Assembly: GCF_002222055.1 (NCBI RefSeq)
Contig: NZ_MUGS01000035.1
Location: 51,207 to 115,206, forward strand
DNA from: Flavobacterium araucananum
GTDB lineage: Bacteria > Bacteroidota > Bacteroidia > Flavobacteriales > Flavobacteriaceae
DNA length: 64,000 nt
Reading direction: 5' to 3'
The position numbers and the translations under genes were made by a program. Shown here one piece after another: positions 61,376-64,000 of this stretch. Position 1 is the first letter of the stretch. Each line of letters starts with the position of its first letter. Under the pieces are notes generated by a model, which worked only from the letters and a program-made list of their open reading frames with translations, searched no databases and was not told the origin of the DNA.

Positions 61376-62134
61376 TTATACGGTAAAACCGCCGTCTACA
61401 ACCAAATTGTGCCCTACAATCATACTGGCAGCATCACTGCAAAGAAATAAAACAGTACTGGCTATTTCCTCCGGAAGTCCTAATCTACCAATAGGAACCA
61501 TTGCTAACATGCCATCGAGAGCTTCTTTTTGACCAGCTGCAATCATTTGATCGGACATTGAAGTCTGAAAAAGACCAGGGCTTACACTATTAATTCGGAT
61601 CCCCTGGCTGGCATATTCTACAGCAGCGCTTTTAGTTAATCCTATTACACCATGTTTGGCACCGTGATACACACCACGCTGCGCACCGGCACGAATGCCA
61701 CCAATAGAAGAGCAGTTTACAATTGCACCGCTTCCTTGCTTACGCATGTGTTGAAGTTCGTATTTCATGCAACTCCATACACCTTGATAGTTAATACTGG
61801 TAACACGGTTAAAATCTTCCATTGTCTGGTCGGCCGCTTCTGCCAATTCATTTTGAACTCCGGCATTATTATAAGCATAATCCAGGCGTCCAAATGCGGT
61901 AATCGTTTTGTTTACCATTTCTTCTACCTGTTTATCCTCAGATACATCACATTTTATTGCAATTGTATTGTAACCTTGTGCTGCTAATTTTTCAGCAGCT
62001 TCTATAACTTGTTTTTCATTCCAATCTGCCAAAGCTACAGAAGCTCCTGCTGCTGCAAATGCCTCTGCAGTTGCATACCCTAATCCCGATGCTGCACCTG
62101 TAACCAGTGCGACTTTTCTATTCATTATAGCCAT
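61376..62134 (-). CDS. Classical SDR-family oxidoreductase
   Basis: About 252 residues (a second ATG at 62125 is equally possible). GAASGLG binds the cofactor, an Asp after strand 2 (LADWNEK) favours NAD, NNAG is present, and the catalytic Ser (CSSIGG) and Tyr-Lys (YHGAK) are intact. It closely resembles glucose-dehydrogenase-like SDRs. It is the first gene of the operon, facing the AraC gene across 165 bases with a repeated motif. Confidence 0.9.
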   Translation of the reverse strand: MAIMNRKVALVTGAASGLGYATAEAFAAAGASVALADWNEKQVIEAAEKLAAQGYNTIAIKCDVSEDKQVEEMVNKTITAFGRLDYAYNNAGVQNELAEAADQTMEDFNRVTSINYQGVWSCMKYELQHMRKQGSGAIVNCSSIGGIRAGAQRGVYHGAKHGVIGLTKSAAVEYASQGIRINSVSPGLFQTSMSDQMIAAGQKEALDGMLAMVPIGRLGLPEEIASTVLFLCSDAASMIVGHNLVVDGGFTV

Positions 62135-62201
62135 AATTTCTTTCTTTAATTATTTAGAGTACAAAGTTCAGGCTGTTGGGAGTATTAAAACGTATACAAT
62201 C

Positions 62202-62230
62202 TACAGGTTCCTCTACCATTTTTACAGGTT
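62202..62230. promoter_or_regulatory. Direct repeat TACAGGTT, 21-bp spaced, likely AraC operator
   Basis: TACAGGTT occurs at 62202-62209 and 62223-62230. The 21-base start-to-start distance is two helical turns, the spacing expected for AraC-family dimers. It is in the divergent gap between the SDR operon and the AraC gene. Confidence 0.55.
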
Positions 62231-62267
62231 TGGAGTTCCAATTACAAATCGGTCGAATAAATTGCTT

Positions 62268-62275
62268 TAAATTTG
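62268..62275 (+). promoter_or_regulatory. -10 box (TAAATTTG) of the AraC-type gene
   Basis: Matches TAnnTTTG. An upstream ATG at 62273 lies inside it, so transcription would begin after that codon. This supports the start at 62300. Confidence 0.5.
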
Positions 62276-62299
62276 ATGCTGTTTTTAAAGCAAAAGGTT

Positions 62300-63196
62300 A
62301 TGGAAAAGATACAAAGAATTGATACGATAAGTGAGCATGATACATTCTATCAAAAAGAAAATCTGCATCCGCTGGTTAGTGTGATCGATTTTAGTGAAAC
62401 ATTTCCCGAAGTTTATGCATCACGCATGAGTTTTGGTTTTTACGCTGTTTATTTAAAAGATGTTCAGTGTGGCGATCTTAAGTATGGCCGCAATACTTAC
62501 GATTATCAGGACAGAACATTAGTGTTTGTTGCGCCCGGCCAAATTATTAATGTAAATATTAGTAAAGATTACAGACCTCAGGGTTTTGCATTGTTATTTC
62601 ATCCTGATCTGATTCACGGAACATCACTTGGTAAACATATTGAAGACTATACGTTTTTTTCGTATGAATCCAGAGAAGCTTTACATTTATCTGAAAAGGA
62701 AAGAAAGATTGTACTTGATTGTTTTGATAAAATCAAATACGAACTAGAGCAGGGAACAGATAAGCACAGTAAAAAACTGATTGCAGCAAATATCGAATTG
62801 TTTCTGGACTATTGTGTTCGTTTTTACGACAGGCAGTTCATTACCCGCAATGATGCCAATCGCAGTAATATTGAAAAATTCGAGAATTTACTAAAAGAGT
62901 ATTTCCATTCAGACAAACCCCAAACAATTGGACTGCCTAGTGTCACGTATTGCGCAGAACAATTATTTCTTTCTCCAAACTATTTTGGTGATATGGTTAA
63001 AAAAGAAACCGGAAAAACGGCAATGGAATATATTCAATTGAAGATTATGGATCTTGCAAAGGAAAAAATCATGGATATAAGCAAGTCCGTAAATGAGATC
63101 GCTTATGAATTAGGATTCAAATATCCACAGCATTTTACCCGTTCTTTTAAAAAAATAACCGGATATTCTCCTCTTGAGTACCGATCTCTGAATTGA
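62300..63196 (+). CDS. AraC-family transcriptional regulator
   Basis: 298 residues from the ATG at 62300. The N-terminal cupin-like sensor (about 40-125, with QDRTLVFVAPGQIINVN) and the C-terminal double helix-turn-helix (about 200-298) match the AraC group. The second helix signature KSVNEIAYELGFKYPQHFTRSFKKITG (in part) and PLEYRS are clear. It is divergent from the SDR-CMD-ADH-cupin operon and probably its activator through the TACAGGTT repeats; the effector is unknown, perhaps an aldehyde. Confidence 0.92.
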   Translation: MEKIQRIDTISEHDTFYQKENLHPLVSVIDFSETFPEVYASRMSFGFYAVYLKDVQCGDLKYGRNTYDYQDRTLVFVAPGQIINVNISKDYRPQGFALLFHPDLIHGTSLGKHIEDYTFFSYESREALHLSEKERKIVLDCFDKIKYELEQGTDKHSKKLIAANIELFLDYCVRFYDRQFITRNDANRSNIEKFENLLKEYFHSDKPQTIGLPSVTYCAEQLFLSPNYFGDMVKKETGKTAMEYIQLKIMDLAKEKIMDISKSVNEIAYELGFKYPQHFTRSFKKITGYSPLEYRSLN

Positions 63197-63396
63197 AGAA
63201 CTTTAAGTTTTAAATATTTGCAGAGCAGTGATTTTAATATATTCGAACCTAGACTATTTAGAGAGTTGTTTGCTGAGGTTCTGATTTTTAAAAACAAATT
63301 GCGCCACGATTATGCAATAAAACTTACACAGGTAAAATACCTTTAAAAATCGTCTTAACTTTTTATGGTAAAAAAGGTATCTACTCCAAAGACCAT

Positions 63397-63414
63397 GTGC
63401 CACGATCTTGCCAC
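63397..63414. repeat. Copy 4 of the GTGyCmCGAT...CCAC repeat
   Basis: GTGCCACGATCTTGCCAC; a partial GCCACGAT also occurs at 63303. No integrase or transposase sequence is visible here. Confidence 0.5.
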
Positions 63415-63646
63415 AAAAAGCTAAGTAGTAGTTCTGAATATTTCAATTTAAAATTTTTAGATAGCAGTACAATTACATTTGTGAATTTCGTAAAAAGGAG
63501 CTTTTTTGATGTGGGTGTTTTGTTTAAAAAGCAATAAAATAGGAAAAACATTACAGTTAAATTTTAAGTATCAAAATCTAAATATACTCTTATCAGAAAG
63601 TTAAGAAAATGTTTCAAAAAAAATGGTATAAACTCTTTGATAATCC

Positions 63647-63676
63647 TTGTAGATCTCGATAAAGGTTGTACTTTTG
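63647..63676 (+). promoter_or_regulatory. rRNA operon promoter (TTG-19-TACTTTTG)
   Basis: TTG at 63647-63649 and TACTTTTG at 63669-63676 are separated by 19 bases, an exact fit to the Bacteroidota housekeeping consensus. The 16S gene begins about 190 bases later. Confidence 0.75.
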
Positions 63677-63864
63677 CACCCGCTTTGCAACACAAGTGAA
63701 ACACAAAATAAGAAGACACGTTCGTAGACATATTGAATTGACAGCCGTTTCGATGAAAATCGGAACAAAAGAATAAGAGTAATAGAATTGAGAGATTCGA
63801 ATTAAGAAACGATAGAGAAAGCGTCGCATAATACTTAGTTCTGATTTATTAGAACAAACAATAT

Positions 63865-64000
63865 ACGATGAAGAGTTTGATCCTGGCTCAGGATGAACGC
63901 TAGCGGCAGGCTTAACACATGCAAGTCGAGGGGTATAGTTCTTCGGAACTAGAGACCGGCGCACGGGTGCGTAACGCGTATGCAATCTACCTTTTACAGA
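63865..64000 (+). rRNA. rrs: 16S ribosomal RNA, 5' end only
   Basis: The universal 27F site AGAGTTTGATCCTGGCTCAG is at 63872-63891, followed by the conserved GATGAACGCTAGCGGCAGGC and ACACATGCAAGTCGAG. The mature 5' end is placed about seven bases before the 27F site by analogy. The gene runs off the right edge; the sequence fits Flavobacteriaceae. Confidence 0.97.

Larger units (their letters stand above)
63197..63864. other. Upstream region of the rRNA operon (no genes)
   Basis: A 124-codon minus-strand frame that covers the rRNA leader is not a gene. The left part holds a copy of the GTGyCmCGAT repeat and otherwise nothing recognisable; the right part holds the rRNA promoter and leader. 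Confidence 0.7.

Noticed and set aside
63614..63985. Minus-strand 124-codon open frame
   Set aside because: It covers the rRNA promoter, leader and 16S 5' end on the opposite strand, so it is a chance frame.
1..64000. CRISPR arrays and intact insertion sequences
   Set aside because: No regularly spaced repeats and no complete transposase with terminal repeats were seen; only scraps are present.

Overview
The window looks like chromosomal DNA of a Flavobacterium-type Bacteroidota. It is AT-rich, with several TAnnTTTG -10 boxes, SusD and TonB-receptor genes, FecI/FecR regulators, type IX secretion (T9SS) C-terminal signals, and a 16S rRNA 5' end at the right edge. No replicon origin, CRISPR array or intact mobile element was seen.

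Layout. (1) 1-6469 (+): the end of a polysaccharide-utilisation locus, with a SusD tail, GH30, GH2 and a double GH43. (2) 6508-15857: a thioesterase-like gene, then an ECF sigma/FecR/TonB-receptor locus with its own regulon. Four copies of one promoter-like motif (GTAGGGTAA, exactly 13 bases, TGTTTTA) precede fecR-receptor, a repeat lipoprotein, an OB-fold/beta-barrel/cytochrome c/YceI operon, and a divergent repeat lipoprotein. (3) 15920-22569: a T9SS subtilisin, an M57 metalloprotease, and two SDR genes beside a DUF2805 remnant, which suggests an eroded photolyase-type cluster. (4) 22911-41524: a PlsC-like acyltransferase, then, on the minus strand, a tightly packed eight-gene operon. It encodes two megasynthases (tandem NMO/PfaD-like-KS-AT-ACP-ACP-KR, and KS-AT-DH-phosphopantetheinyl transferase), an ACP, an alpha/beta hydrolase, a double GT1 glycosyltransferase, two PapA-like acyltransferases and a membrane protein. 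This is the most novel part. The domain logic predicts an iteratively made, reduced acyl or polyketide chain that is glycosylated and esterified, that is, a glycolipid-like product.

(5) 41.9-59 kb: a decay-prone accessory zone. It holds an IS3 transposase scrap, a tRNA 3'-end-like scrap, a truncated tyrosine integrase, and broken DUF2490, pirin, quinone-reductase-like, FMN-reductase and Old Yellow Enzyme genes. Intact redox and stress genes lie among them (carbonic anhydrase, isochorismatase-like hydrolase, HxlR, AraC and Crp regulators, OYE, SDRs, DoxX, pirin). A T9SS pectate-lyase-like protein and an unrecognised 370-residue protein are also here. (6) 58955-63196: a minus-strand operon of SDR, carboxymuconolactone decarboxylase-like protein, TAT-exported zinc alcohol dehydrogenase and cupin, divergent from an AraC regulator. 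The shared intergenic region carries a 21-bp-spaced direct repeat. (7) 63647-64000: the rRNA promoter and the start of 16S rRNA.

All functions are read from motifs and remembered family signatures; no database search was possible.
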